Assembly (NCBI RefSeq): GCF_016097555.1
Contig: NC_054711.1
Coordinates: forward strand, 31,415,737-31,479,736
Direction: 5' to 3'
Source: Gigantopelta aegis
Lineage: Eukaryota; Mollusca; Gastropoda; Neomphalida; Peltospiridae
DNA length: 64,000 bases
Shown here: positions 13,445 through 24,479 of the stretch, one piece after another
Layout of the letters: every line of letters begins with the position of its first letter
How positions within the stretch are numbered: position 1 is the first letter of the stretch
Translations under genes and position numbers: made by a program
Notes under the pieces: generated by a model
What the model saw: the letters and a program-made list of their open reading frames with translations, nothing else
The model's database searches: none
What the model was told of the DNA's origin: nothing

Positions 13445-13711
13445 ATGAAGCTGGACGCTGTCGCCTGTGCTCTCGAGCTACACACCATCAAGTTTACAGC
13501 TGGCAAGACGGGGTTGGTACTAACTCGGCGCCGAGAAGGAGTCTACCGACAAGCGGTCTTAGTTAGAGAGATGGATAGCCACACCATCCACAGGATCGCC
13601 AAGGCCCTTTTCGGCAACGACTACCGGAGTGTCATAACCATCCTCGCCGACCAGAGATGGAAGCACTTCATCCCCACCTTTGCCGGTTCTCCGCTCATCA
13701 GTTCGCCGTAG
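13445..13711 (+). CDS. Orphan 88-aa open frame, GC-rich
   Basis: MKLDAVACALELHTIKFTAG opens an 88-codon frame in a patch of clearly higher GC than the AT-rich flanks. It begins close to the degraded right end of a Mutator-like short element, and its stop is followed by CT-rich sequence and poly(T). No domain is recognised. It may be a fragment of a transposon or of a host exon, or chance; no splice sites of note were found. The composition contrast is the main reason to list it. Confidence 0.25.
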   Translation: MKLDAVACALELHTIKFTAGKTGLVLTRRREGVYRQAVLVREMDSHTIHRIAKALFGNDYRSVITILADQRWKHFIPTFAGSPLISSP

Positions 13712-13989
13712 GCTAACCTCCACACCCTAACGGCCTTAACGAGGCCACTCACGTGGACATATAGATCGGACTTTAAACATTTAGACCTTCGTTCAAAATT
13801 TTATGTCGAAATTACTTCTTTTTTTTTAAATATTATTAAATAGTCCGATCCTCTCTTCTTTCTCTTATTTATTTTTGGACTGTCCTTCTAAAATGCTCCA
13901 AATTATATAAATATTCGGCCGAGCAGTCAATTCTTTTTTTTTTGGCTTGTAATTTTTTTTTTTTTTTTTTAAATTATTTTATTAACCTT

Positions 13990-14039
13990 TTTACTAATTG
14001 CTATTTTCAAATTTCGGCCCATTTTCAACACTACCCCCC

Positions 14040-14070
<31 letters not shown>

Positions 14071-14170
14071 ACACACACATATCACGAGTCAGGCCACCGA
14101 TCTTATCGGAGGTCGGACTCGGGATGGGCGTGTTCGAAACCCTAGTGGTATATGGGCACGTTAAACTAGT
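13990..14170. repeat. Unclassified dispersed repeat with C/CA run
   Basis: Contains a (C)n(CA)n run and GGATGGGCGTGTTCGAAACC with GGGCACGTTAAAC. Related sequence occurs at 24250-24440 and 55425-55530. Confidence 0.5.
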
Positions 14171-14171
14171 T

Positions 14172-14202
<31 letters not shown>

Positions 14203-14215
14203 CAGGTAATAGTAA

Positions 14216-14605
14216 TTAAAGGGACATTCCCGAGTTTGCTGCCCTGTAAGATGTTTCCGACTAATAAAATATTTCTACGATTAAACTTACATATTAAATA
14301 TATTTTCTTGTTTAGAATATTAGTGTCTATATATTCAATGTGTTTCTGGTCGTCTTAATATTTGTAATAAGCCAAAACTGGATTTTGTCTTCAAATAATT
14401 TCGTACGTACGAAAAAGTCGTTTTTAGGAAATAAAATGAAATTTAACCTAATACAAATTTTAGCACCATCAGAAACATGTTTAACATACAACCACTAATA
14501 TTTTATGCAGAAAAATATATTTGACATGTAATTACAATCGTCAAAAAGTCTCTGTTAGTCGATAACATCTCAAAAATTGCAGCAAACTCAGGAATGTCCC
14601 TTTAA
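14216..14605 (+). mobile_element. TTAA-flanked MITE, family 1
   Basis: Full-length copy, with TTAA at 14216-14219 and 14602-14605. Ends are AGGGACATTCCCGAGTTTGC and its complement. It is near in length to the 5.1 kb copy and follows an ATC microsatellite. Confidence 0.92.
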
Positions 14606-14879
14606 CCAGTGGAGCTAATTTTAATTAGATTGTATCAGCTGTTTCTTTTCTTTTCCTTTTCTGTCCTTTCAGTTTATTCACTTGTATTTCACAAAGATTA
14701 CTTTAATTGATTGATTGATTTATGTATTGAAAATTGCAGTCGCCATTATTATACAAGTTAATGTTTTCATTAGAAAGAGCCTCATAAATTGAATCACTTG
14801 TGCCAAATCCTTTTGTATGTATGTATGTATGTATGTATGTATGTGAATGAATGTACACATTGATTTATGAATATCTATA

Positions 14880-15105
14880 TATTGTATGTATGTCGAGGTT
14901 GACTGTATATTAACGCACTGGCGCAGGGGATAACTAAATCCTTTCTGGCTTCACAAATTGTCCCATGCCGTTCCTGGGACTCGAACATGTGGCACCGAAT
15001 CGCCCGCAAATTGTAAGACTAACCACGATGTGCTCTGAGCTATTGAGGCATCCTTAAAAAGGATGTTCTTTAACTCAACCACATGTCGAGGTTGACTGTT
15101 ACATA
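14880..15105 (-). mobile_element. tRNA-derived SINE, head E
   Basis: On the minus strand TAGCTCAGAGCACATCGTGG is an A-box and GTTCGAGTCCC a B-box. The body is CCTGCGCCAGTGCGTTAATA. It ends near a GTAT-type repeat. Confidence 0.7.
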
Positions 15106-15148
15106 CATAGATATTATGTATGTGTTGAAATGTATGTATGTATGTATG

Positions 15149-15149
<1 letters not shown>

Positions 15150-15211
<62 letters not shown>
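15150..15211. repeat. (TGTC)n microsatellite
   Basis: Perfect tetranucleotide run of about 15 units, flanked by GTAT and CCAT runs. Confidence 0.97.
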
Positions 15212-15216
<5 letters not shown>

Positions 15217-15569
15217 CATCCGTCCATCCATCCATCGTCGATCAATGGATCGATAGATACATAAATAAATAGATATATATACATACATCGATCGATAGAT
15301 ACATAAATAAATAGATATAGATACATACATACATAATATGCAATATGTTATATGCAATAAAATATGTTTTTAATCAATCATACCTCATTGGTGGACCCTT
15401 TCTCTGATTTGAGTCTTTTTTCACATGTCGAGAGAAAGGGCACATGAAATATGTTTCATTGCAAATGGAGAAATGTAGCGGGTTTCCTCTAGGTCTGTAT
15501 ATCAGAAGTATCAAATGTTTAACATCAAGTAGGTGATGAGTAATAATTCAATGTTTTCAAGTCGTGCCA

Positions 15570-15914
15570 TTAAAGGCATACTGTCACAGATTTAAGGACC
15601 TTATTTCTCTTTTAATGAATAATAAATAAAACAATTACATAATTTTTACAGACCAAATCTAACTATGCATCACTTTTAACTACATCATGATGGGGTAAAA
15701 TCCATGTCCACCCTCTCAGCAATGTTAGTTTTTGAATTATGGACCATTGCGATAATTCAGTTATTTTTACAAAATAGCTTTAATAAGTGGAGTATGGTGG
15801 TTACGTAGATGGTTGAATAAAGTACGTTTAGGGACAAATCAAGTATATATATTTTTAAGTAATACTTTGTTTGGCCATGAAACAGGTCAGTGGTCTGTGA
15901 CAGTATGCCTTTAA
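15570..15914 (+). mobile_element. TTAA-flanked MITE, family 4
   Basis: Ends are AGGCATACTGTCACAGA and its complement TCTGTGACAGTATGCCT, with TTAA on both sides. Part of the same sequence is found again at about 50820-50960. Confidence 0.9.
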
Positions 15915-16093
15915 ACAAAACTCCGTTAATATTCGTTTTCTTTTGCAGTGGCAAGGACGTTTAAACTGCAATAATAAATAATTTTCAGATTATTAATTTA
16001 AATTTATAGTGGAATTGCAATTGGTTTTCAACTTTACGAATGATTAGACAAAGTTTAGTTTATTAATAAAATTTTATATTGTGAAAGGTAACG

Positions 16094-16516
16094 AATGAAT
16101 GAATGAATTAATTAATGTTTAACGACAACCCAGCACGAAAAATACATCGGCTATTGTGTGTCAAACTATTGTAAACGCAAATCTAAAGTGATGATCAACA
16201 TCAATATAAAAGTTCAACAATTAAATAAAAACACAATGTAAAGAACTGTGTAAAAATGCAAACATCACAGATATATAATATTAAAATCTAGAATAAAAGT
16301 CAGTATCACGTAAAAACTGCAATAAAAGTTATGGATGGAATCGAAATGATTCCATCACATTTCTTTGTCCAAATAAATCTTTTCGAGTTGCTGACACATG
16401 CTTACACTCCACCAAAATGTGTCGCACCGTCAGAAAACGCTGAAAGTGCTCACACTGAGGTGGAGGATCTTTCTTCAAGATAAATGAATGGGTCAAGTAA
16501 GTATGACCGATGCGGG
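16094..16516 (-). mobile_element. LINE 3' end (RNase-H-type, I/Nimb-like): ORF2 tail plus 3' UTR
   Basis: On the minus strand the last ORF2 codons read PRIGHTYLTHSFILKKDPPP, then TVRHILVECKHVSATRKDLF, and stop. This is the GHT..LTH..IL / TV.HIL..C end seen in I and Nimb-type LINEs that carry an RNase H domain; one Cys of the usual C..C pair is Phe here. The 3' UTR ends in CGTGCTGGGTTGTCGTTAAA plus a short ATTC-type repeat. The copy is strongly 5'-truncated. Near-matching flanks (AAAGGTAACG before, AAAGATAACG after) may be its target duplication. Confidence 0.8.
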
Positions 16517-16678
16517 GAAAGATAACGTGATGTCAAGTTACTGATAAATATTTACACATTATTACACAAAACCCAGATTCTTTGTACTAATTTAGCATAG
16601 TTTAAGGAATTCCACTTGAAACAGTTAAGCGTAAACTGCTCCCTATTGCTAGAGCAAAACCTCAAAGTCGGGCAAAAA

Positions 16679-17152
16679 TTGATACAGATATTCGGGGAAA
16701 ATGGGCTAACCTGAGACCTTTTTACTATATTCCGACGCTATATAACCGTAAATAAAATGATACAGATATTCGGGAAAATGGGCTAACCTGAGACCTTTTT
16801 ACTATATTCCGACGCCATATAACCGTAAATAAAATGATACAGATATTCGGGAAAAATGGGCTAACCTGAGACCTTTTTACTATATTCCGACGCCATATAA
16901 CCGTAAATAAAATGATACAGATATTCGGGAAAAATGGGCTAACCTGAGACCTTTTTACTATATTCCGACGCCATATAACCGTAAATAAAATGATACAGAT
17001 ATTCGGGAAAAATGGGCTAACCTGAGACCTTTTTACTATATTCCGACGCCATATAACCGTAAATAAAATGATACAGATATTCGGGAAAAATGGGCTAACC
17101 TGAGACCTTTTTACTATATTCCGACGCCATATAACCGTAAATAAAATGTGAT
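16679..17152. repeat. 78-bp satellite, about 6 units
   Basis: Units of 78 bp repeat with almost no variation: one unit has one A fewer, and the first differs slightly. Each unit joins a piece of dispersed repeat X (ATTCGGGAAAAATGGGCTAA) to SINE tail A (GACGCCATATAACCGTAAAT). The array ends by running into the rest of tail A. Confidence 0.93.
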
Positions 17153-17194
17153 TAGTACGTCGTTAAATACAACATTTCCTTCCTTAATTTTTTA

Positions 17195-17805
17195 CTATAT
17201 ATTTCTATAATGCTACCCTCACAATTAGTTTTAACCCATGTAAACATGCGTAGTGATTCCTTTGCACCGGCCTCGGTGGCGTCGTGGCAGGCCATCGGTC
17301 TACAGGCTGGTAGGTACTGGGTTCGGATCCCAGTCGAGGCATGGGATTTTTAATCCAAATACCGACTCCAAACCCTGAGTGAGTGCTCCGCAAGGCTCAA
17401 TGGGTAGGTGTAAACCACTTGCACCGACCAGTGATCCATAACTGGTTCAACAAAGGCCATGGTTTGTGCTATCCTGCCTGTGGGAAGCGCAAATAAAAGA
17501 TCCCATGCTGCCTGTCGTAAAAAAGAGTAGCCTATGTGGCGACAGCGGGTTTCCTCTAAAAACAGTGTCAGAATGACCATATGTTTGACGTCCAATAGCC
17601 GATGATAAGATTAAAAATCAATGTGCTCTAGTGGCGTCGTTAAATAAAACAAACTTTACTTTTACTGATTCCTTTGCAACCCTATATAGTTGTTTGGTAC
17701 TAATGCTAATATGAATAAATGCTATCCAGATTCGTGCATTTTCCTTTAATTCGGGCGAAATAAAGCCAGCCTGCCCCCTTACAAAAATCTTAGCCCGTAC
17801 GCCCA
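17195..17805 (-). repeat. Dispersed repeat X, split by a SINE
   Basis: Flanks of the 17267-17665 SINE form a continuous copy of repeat X: CACAATTAGTTTTAACCCAT on the left, TAGTTGTTTGGTACTAATGC and GCCCGTACGCCC on the right. Confidence 0.7.
17267..17665 (+). mobile_element. tRNA-derived SINE, head C + tail B, complete
   Basis: Exact 13-bp target duplication TGATTCCTTTGCA at 17254-17266 and 17666-17678. The head has GGCCTCGGTGGCGTCGTGG and the B-box GGGTTCGGATCCC. The tail switches to type B (CCAATAGCCGATG ... GGCGTCGTTAAATAAAACAA). It is inserted in dispersed repeat X. Confidence 0.9.
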
Positions 17806-18424
17806 TGCTTATTTACGAAACTATTTGAAGATATTGTAGTGCACTTACCAGATATGTAGTAAACGTCTTGAAAAGTAAGGTCAACCAAATAATTCGGAGT
17901 CGTTCTCGGAGACACAGAACAGTGTACAGTATTATCTATTTCACCTGGCTGTGTTATACTCGCAGCTGAATTATTAATCCACTCGTCATCATTATTATAC
18001 AGACTAAGTCACCTGTACAAATTTCGGGACAGTTGGTGAGTTTATGGCTGCTGGTGCTGATGCTGGAAGGATAACGGTGTGAGAGTCGTCAGATGAGTAA
18101 TTGCTTTTGTTATTTAAACCCGCTCGTAGGTAATCCAAAACGAGCTCTTGGCCAAACGATAATAAGTTACAATCGATAATAGGCGCGTTGGTAGTAGTGG
18201 GTGACCAATTGCCTTCTCGGTGGAGGCGTTCAGGTGCGCCGAGATTTTGTGGTTCATTTTCGGAAAAATGGCCACTTGAGAGCAGCGATTATGTTACGGG
18301 GATGACAGTGTTGCACTTGGTGTGATCGATGTGTTTAGTAAAGTATGACCAGCAGGGGTGGATTCGGGGGAGGAGGGTTCGGCGCTTTTCCATACCAAAA
18401 CAATGTTCACGCCCACACAACGCA

Positions 18425-18510
18425 CCCGCAATTATAGGCGTACGGGCTTTCATTTTTGTAAGGCGGGGGGCAGGGTGGCTTTTGCCCTAATTAAACGAAA
18501 ATTCCAGAAT
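18425..18510 (+). repeat. Dispersed repeat X fragment
   Basis: GGCGTACGGGCTTTCATTTT and GGCTTTTGCCCTAATTAAAC match the opposite-strand end of the 17.2 kb copy. Confidence 0.6.
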
Positions 18511-18540
18511 TTGGTAAGTTCAAGTTGTAGAAGTATCACG

Positions 18541-18582
18541 GGGGGGGGGGGGGGGGGGGGGGGGGGGTGGGGGGGGGGGGGG
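18541..18582. repeat. Poly-G run
   Basis: Forty-two bases of G with a single T. G-runs recur at 51910, 57179, 58529 and 58884, and as C-runs at 14035 and 24262; several lie next to repeat X or the C-run repeats. Confidence 0.97.
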
Positions 18583-18597
18583 TAACACGGTTGGGTG

Positions 18598-18687
18598 ATG
18601 GATTTTTATACCCTTTGTATCTGTATGTTCTTGTACCCCGAGCCGACGGCGAGGTGTATAAGACCATACAGAGGGATAAAAATCCAT
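18598..18687. repeat. Hairpin repeat
   Basis: ATGGATTTTTATACCCT pairs with AGGGATAAAAATCCAT, and CTGTATG with CATACAG. The loop CCCCGAGCCGACGGCGAGG resembles that of the 12.1 kb hairpin. A long G-run lies just upstream. Confidence 0.78.
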
Positions 18688-19499
18688 AAACCCCTAGTGA
18701 TGCTTCTACAACAACGAATATATCTTGCGGACATGTTTAATTACAAGATTTTCTTCAAACACATCCAGGTGCATTAATAATGTTCAAGCAAACAAAAAAT
18801 TCAATAGCAACATCATGTACCCAATTTAGTGTTATTATAAGGAGATGTAAAGTGACGTCATTGGAATGATGACGTCATTGTATTATTACAATGCTTCGCC
18901 ACATTAAAATGTTCGCTTTTCTAAAATTTCATTTTCCTAGTGGTTAGCAAAATGTTTGACGTTGGTAACAGACGAATTTTTGTATGGCGCATTAATACAA
19001 TAACAACAGTCCGATGTTACAGGTGGGATATAAGAGATTTGACTCCGCCCACACGCAGTATAATGGGTTTTTTCTCCAAGACTACATAACCAATGAAATT
19101 CCGAGTATTTTAGATGAAGGCGAGATAACAACATTTATTCATATTAGCATTACTAATATTTTTCAATTCTTTATTCCGTTTTTTAGGCCATAGCCCATTT
19201 ACAGACAACAAAAGGTGACATTTGAAGGACCCGTTGTTCAACAATTCATATAGCAAACTAAATATTATTTAACTGCAATTGGTTTGTATATAGATTTTAG
19301 GAAGAATAACAATATTTGTATTTTCTAACAATTATTTTTGGTGTACTTTATTTCATATATGTCTAGAAATTAACTTATATCCCACTATTATAGTTTTGAT
19401 TAATACAATTTATTCTCATATTTATTATTTTCCTTTATTACCATACCCCACCCTCACCCACATACACACTCTTTATCAACATGTAGTCAGCTTATGTTT

Positions 19500-21672
19500 G
19501 TTGAACAACTGGACCTTTGTGCAGGTGACATTATTCCAAAGTACCACTATATGAACATCATAGCTATAATCTTTATGTATTTACATTACACACCAGATCT
19601 GTAACTTTCACCACTTCTTTCCTTTCTTAACTGCAATGCTTTAGCTAACTACATACCTAAACCTTTTAGTATATTTTCATTTCTTGTAGACATCAGTTCA
19701 TTAAAAGTATACAAGGATCTATTTGTCAAAAACGTTTCATATAGTGGACAATTTATAATAAAATGGAATTCGTTTTCTACATCTCTTTTATTACATAATT
19801 TACAAATCCTATCCCTTTTATTTAAACCTATATTTCTACCTTCGTCCACAGCTAGACCCACTCCTCCCATTCTAATCAGTGATTTATCCTTTTTATACAT
19901 GTCAAGTGCAGAAGATGTAAGATATAATTCAGGTTCTAGATTTAATTTATAGTTACAATATAATATCATACCTACTAGAATTAATGAATGAATGAATGAA
20001 TGTTTAACGACACCCCAGCACGAAAAATACATTGGCTAATGGGAGTCAGACAATGGTAAATGCAAAAACAGTAAGTGATGAGCAACATCAATATAAAAAT
20101 TTAAGATTCAAATAAAAACAGTGTAAAGAACTGTATAAAAAATACAAATATCATAGATAGATACTGACTTTTACTCAAAATTTCAATTTTGTGCTGTATT
20201 GGCCATTCTCAAAGAGAATGTTACACCCCTGCACCACGGTGAGGTTACAGCACGCGCAGGGGTACTAGAATTAATTTTCGTAATCCAGTGTTGTGTTTGA
20301 ATATATTTTACTCTTTGTTTGAATGTGGCTATAAATAATGACTTATCCCCAACATCTTGAGATATCCACACATATCCAAAACCTAAAGAAAACATAATTT
20401 TCTTGATAGCAGTAGCCCGCGTATATCTTCCTGCATTATCTAAGAAATATAACATGTTGTAAGCTTTATGAGGATATCTGAAAATTGGCATTTCTAACAA
20501 TTTTATCCAATACTGTACACACCTAATGAGACTGTTATGGTATATCAAATATCTTCCACATTCCCCTAGTGCCATGACATTTGGTACATATTTACTTACA
20601 TTTAAAAATCGTTTACACGCCATATATTGTACTCTTTCTATACTTTCGAACTGTTGAAAACCCCATAGTTCAGACCCATACAATAAAATAGGTAATACCT
20701 GTGTATCAAATATTTTAAAGTAAATATGAAATGGGAATATTTTGTAGTTTGACATTGTTCTCAAAACCTCTATTAATGCTCTTTTACCTTTGACTGCTAA
20801 ATGACTAGTTACTTGTGCTAAACTTGTTTGACTATTAAAACATATCCCAAGATAGATATATTGTGGAACCACATTTAGTATTTCCTTTCCATAATACAAT
20901 TTTTCATTAAAGCAAAGTTTTCCCCCTCTTCGAAATACTACTACTTTTGTTTTCTGTAAATTTACAATCAGCTTCCATTTTTGACAATAATTATACAGTA
21001 TATCTAGTTGCTTTTTAGCCCCCCTCGTGTATCTGAAATTAAACTAATATCGTCTGCAAGTAACAACATCATAATTTCTGTAAGATCTGGTGTCATCTGG
21101 ATACCTCTTTCACAATACTTGACCATGTCACCACTAAGTTCATTTATATACAAAGAAAACAGCATCGGGCTTAAAACACACCCCTGCCTAAGGCCGACAG
21201 GGCACTCAAAAAAATATGTTAGTCCATTGTTTGTTCTGATACATGACATAAAGGTTTTATAAATAGCTTTAACACTGTCTATCAGTTTACCACACAGCCC
21301 AATGTCCTGTAGGAGAAACACTAACTTTTTTCTATCTATGCAATCAAATGCTTTTTTAAAATCAACAAATGTAACATATAACCTCCCCTTCCTTTTGGAG
21401 AGATATTTCTGTACACATGCATATAGAGTAAACACATTATCTATTGTAGAATAGCCAGCCCTAAAGCCTGCTTGAGCTTCGGTTATTTTATTATGATCAT
21501 TGGCCCAGTCTGTTATCCTTTTACTGATAATAGAGATATATATTTTACTAAGTACAGGTAATGAAGTAATTCCACGGTAATTACTTGGATTATCTGTTAA
21601 TCCATTCTTATAAATTGGCACTATTATTCCTTTTGTCCACATATCTGGGAATACACCACTACTATCAAATAG
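19500..21672 (-). mobile_element. 5'-truncated LINE, ORF2 RT and zinc end (copy 3)
   Basis: This is the best-preserved LINE in the window. Minus strand 21642-21004 encodes RT: WTKGIIVPIYKNG, NYRGITSLPVLSKIY, EAQAGFRAGYSTIDNVFTLY, VTFVDFKKAFDCIDRKKL (motif A), VGLRQGCVLSPMLFSLYINE and LLADDISLIS (motif C). One frame change in a C-run near 21020 leads into 20899-20183 (thumb and connection, VLPILLYGSELWGFQ). After an inserted SINE-like element the frame resumes with ICKLCNKRDVENEFHFIINC, the terminal zinc motif, ending at 19649; a 3' UTR follows. It is 5'-truncated at about 21672, where an unrelated dispersed repeat begins. Endonuclease is absent. A clade with a C-terminal CCHC-like end is likely; I do not name it. 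Confidence 0.88.
19986..20262 (-). mobile_element. Non-autonomous retroposon with LINE-like tail, family F
   Basis: Exact 13-bp target duplications TACTAGAATTAAT at 19973-19985 and 20263-20275 flank it. It reads 5' to 3' on the minus strand: a GC-rich head with a CCCCTGC..GCAGGGG hairpin, an AT-rich body, and a tail homologous to the 16.1 kb LINE 3' UTR ending in an ATTC repeat. The head is not tRNA-like; it may be the 5' end of the partner LINE. It is inserted in LINE copy 3. Confidence 0.88.
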
Positions 21673-21815
21673 CTTTACAGGGTTGCAAACGAATCATTGC
21701 GCATTTTTAGGTGGATTACAACTAATTTTGAGGGTAAAATGATGGAAATCTATGATCTCAGGTTAGCACATTTTGCCCGAATATCTACATCATTTTTGCC
21801 CGAATTTGACATTTT
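21673..21815 (+). repeat. Dispersed repeat X fragment
   Basis: GGGTTGCAAACGAATCATTG through GATCTCAGGTTAGCACATTT and TGCCCGAATATC. It abuts the truncated 5' end of LINE copy 3. Confidence 0.65.
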
Positions 21816-21847
21816 TCTCAAGCACTCTTACGCTTATGCACGCAATA

Positions 21848-22143
21848 AAGTGTGTTTCAGTTAACGACACCACTAGAGCACATTGATTTATTAATTAATC
21901 ATCTGCTACTGGATGCAAACATTTCATAATTTTGACATATAGTCTTGGAGATCAAAACCCGCTACATTTTTCCATTAGTAGCAATTGATTTTTTTTTATA
22001 TGCCCCATACTACGGTCTTTGATACAACCAGTCGTGGTGCACTGGTTGAAACGAGACAGTCTAATAGGCCACAGGCGGGGATCGATCCCAGACCAACCGC
22101 GCATCAAGCGAGCACTTTACCACTGACCTATTTCCGCCTCGTA
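21848..22143 (-). mobile_element. SINE, head A + tail B
   Basis: Reading from the right, a degraded head A (ACTGGTTG and a GATCGATCCC B-box) precedes the central block and tail B with GTGGTGTCGTTAAC. A T-run replaces part of the centre. Confidence 0.8.
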
Positions 22144-22491
22144 ATACAAGTAGCACTATTTGCTGATGGGGGAAACGATCTTGTTGCTAATGTGAACATA
22201 TTATTGCTGCCAATAGAAAAAGAGTCCTTGCTGCTAACATTTTCTGAACGACAAAACCGTTATCCGCCAGCAAGGCCGTATGTCTACACATTGCAGACAC
22301 GAATGGGCATTTGGCAGAATAGTGGTTCATTTCATGAACCTCTATCTAGTGCCTCGTCTATAGGAGGATAGCCACTCTAGAAGAGCTACTCTACTAGAAT
22401 TAGTTTGTTCGCCAAAGATATTACAGACATAGATAAGATATGATCAGATAAGGCCATACAAAGTCAATTTCTGCCATAGGTGTGTATGGTT

Positions 22492-22748
22492 TTCATTTCA
22501 ACTTATTTTCGTTCTTATATCCAATTAAGGTTCAAGCTAGCTGTCCTGGGCACACACCTCAGCTATCTGGGCTGTCTGTCCAGGATAGTAGGTTAGCTGT
22601 TAGTGAGAGAGAGAAGAGGGTGTAGTGGTCCTACACCTACCTATTGAGTCGTTAAAACTCGCTCTAGGTGGGGGCCGGTACGGGGCTGCGAACCCAGTGC
22701 CTACCAGCCTTATGTTCGATGGCTTAACCACGACACCACCGAGGCCGG
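22492..22748 (-). mobile_element. tRNA-derived SINE, head D
   Basis: The minus strand starts CCGGCCTCGGTGGTGTCGTG, with a B-box near GGGTTCGCAGCCC. The body contains CACACCTCAGCTATCTGGGC in plus orientation, and the 3' end is GAAATGAAA-like. It is distinct from heads A and C. Confidence 0.75.
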
Positions 22749-22766
22749 TAGTGCTATAGCGAAGAG

Positions 22767-23200
22767 CTAACGGGTTATATCCCTTTTGCTTTCAACTGTA
22801 GCCGCCGAATATCCTGCCAAGGTGAAAAAGTGGAAAGACAAGACCCCCTGCAAATACAGGTTGGTACACCACGGTAACTGGGTCTTTGCATACCCAGGGG
22901 AGACTTGGGGGGTGGCGGGTGGGGGATCTCGGAGCAGCTGGAGCCCCAGAGATGCAGTGTATATGACCCATGGACAGGCTCTGGCACTCATCAATCCAGC
23001 CCTAGTTATGGGCAATTAGCACGTTCATACAGGTAGCCAGTGTAGGAGAAGGAATACTCCTACATTAAAATCACCCGGAGAGGCAGCTATCGTAAGTCTT
23101 CGTTGACAATGAGGAGGAAAACTCAGAAATAACACCCGGGAGACTGACCCGTTCAGCAACCAACAAGCAAACCTCGAACTGTCGGTCAATTAAACAGATA
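22767..23200. other. Stretch with no recognised gene
   Basis: Frames of up to 82 codons occur on both strands but share no domain. GC-rich with G-runs; it lies between two head D SINE copies and is probably repeat-derived. Confidence 0.4.
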
Positions 23201-23227
23201 TTACCGAATACCGAACACTTTCAATCA

Positions 23228-23424
23228 TATCGATGTCGTTCAAAATTTTATTCTGAATCTTTCTTCCCATCTGGCATTAATTTATGGAACAATTTATCAA
23301 TGAATATTAAAAATTCCACATTAATTAGTTCTTTCAAGAAAAAATTAAAAGCAAAACGATTTGGCAGTAACTGCACATTTTTATGAGGGCGAAAGAAAGC
23401 TACAACTAATGCACTGCAGACTTG
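23228..23424 (+). mobile_element. LINE ORF2 C-terminal fragment
   Basis: The plus-strand frame reads SESFFPSGINLWNNLSMNIK and STLISSFKKKLKAKRFG, closely like the SFFPSAVKLWNNLL block of copy 2. It breaks at a stop and is cut by a tRNA-like SINE at about 23425. Confidence 0.65.
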
Positions 23425-23576
23425 AGTAGTTAGTGAAGGAGAAGAGTGTGTAGTGGCCTTACACCTACCCATTGAACCCTTAAGAACTCGCTCTGAGATG
23501 GAGCCGGTACCGGGCTGCGAACCCTGTACCTACCAGCCTGTAGTCCGATGGCTTAACCACTGCACCACCGAGGCCG
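23425..23576 (-). mobile_element. tRNA-derived SINE, head D, 3'-shortened
   Basis: Same head D as 22492-22748 (TCGGTGGTGCAGTGGTTAAG on the minus strand, B-box GGTTCGCAGCCC). It lacks the distal body and sits against a LINE fragment and the assembly gap. Confidence 0.7.
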
Positions 23577-23651
23577 ATCGTTAAAGACTCGAACATTTCC
23601 TATTATTTTGTTCTACTTATCCAGGTTAAGTCATTTAAATTTAAATTTAAA

Positions 23652-23851
23652 NNNNNNNNNNNNNNNNNNNNNNNNNNNNNNNNNNNNNNNNNNNNNNNNN
23701 NNNNNNNNNNNNNNNNNNNNNNNNNNNNNNNNNNNNNNNNNNNNNNNNNNNNNNNNNNNNNNNNNNNNNNNNNNNNNNNNNNNNNNNNNNNNNNNNNNNN
23801 NNNNNNNNNNNNNNNNNNNNNNNNNNNNNNNNNNNNNNNNNNNNNNNNNNN
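23652..23851. other. Assembly gap (200 N)
   Basis: Exactly 200 undetermined bases, a conventional scaffold-gap length. Sequence on the two sides need not be at its true distance. Confidence 0.99.
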
Positions 23852-23950
23852 TGTTGGAACGCCGGACTGCTCGGTGGCGCTGGGTTCCCCCCTTTGCGAA
23901 TCCTTTTACCTCTAGGGCTAAAGTTACATAATTATATTAAGAAATTAAAA

Positions 23951-23990
<40 letters not shown>

Positions 23991-24249
23991 TGTATGTATA
24001 GATATTATTATTAAATGTATAAGTATAGTATATATTATTTTTGAACTGCCCGATTGAAAATGTAATTATAATTATGCACCTACTAATTATATTATAAAAC
24101 AATAGAATGTTATAGGTTTAATTATAACTATGGTGCTTTTATATTAACATAAATATAAACATATGTAATGATAGACCCCAAATTATTTTAAACTTTGGCT
24201 TTGTTTTTAAGTGGTCTTACCACACTATTAAAAATTGTCACCTTCACCT

Positions 24250-24440
24250 CTCTCACACACTCCCCCCCCCCCCCCCCCCCCGCCCCGGAGTCGGTCACTG
24301 GCGTAGTCAGAGGCTGAATCCGGGGTGGGCGTGCCTGAACCCTTGTGGATAGGGGCACGTAAAAAGAGTTTCCCAGTTTCCCCAGCACGAGTCCTACAAT
24401 CTACGCGGTCGATCCCGCTTACGTGCACGAAACAGTGGGC
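24250..24440. repeat. Unclassified dispersed repeat with C-run
   Basis: GGGTGGGCGTGCCTGAACCC and GGGGCACGTAAAAAGAGTTT parallel the 14.0 kb copy. TTTCCCAGTTTCCCCAGCAC and a GATCGACCGCG-like segment follow. Confidence 0.5.
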
Positions 24441-24479
24441 AGACCTGGCACTGGCTAGTGTGTATTGATGTATGAATAT

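Noticed and set aside
16679-17152. Regular array with constant units, considered as CRISPR
   Set aside because: The whole 78-bp unit is repeated without variable spacers, and the setting is an animal genome.
23608-23931. 107-codon frame across the N run
   Set aside because: Most of it is undetermined sequence, so it has no support as coding.
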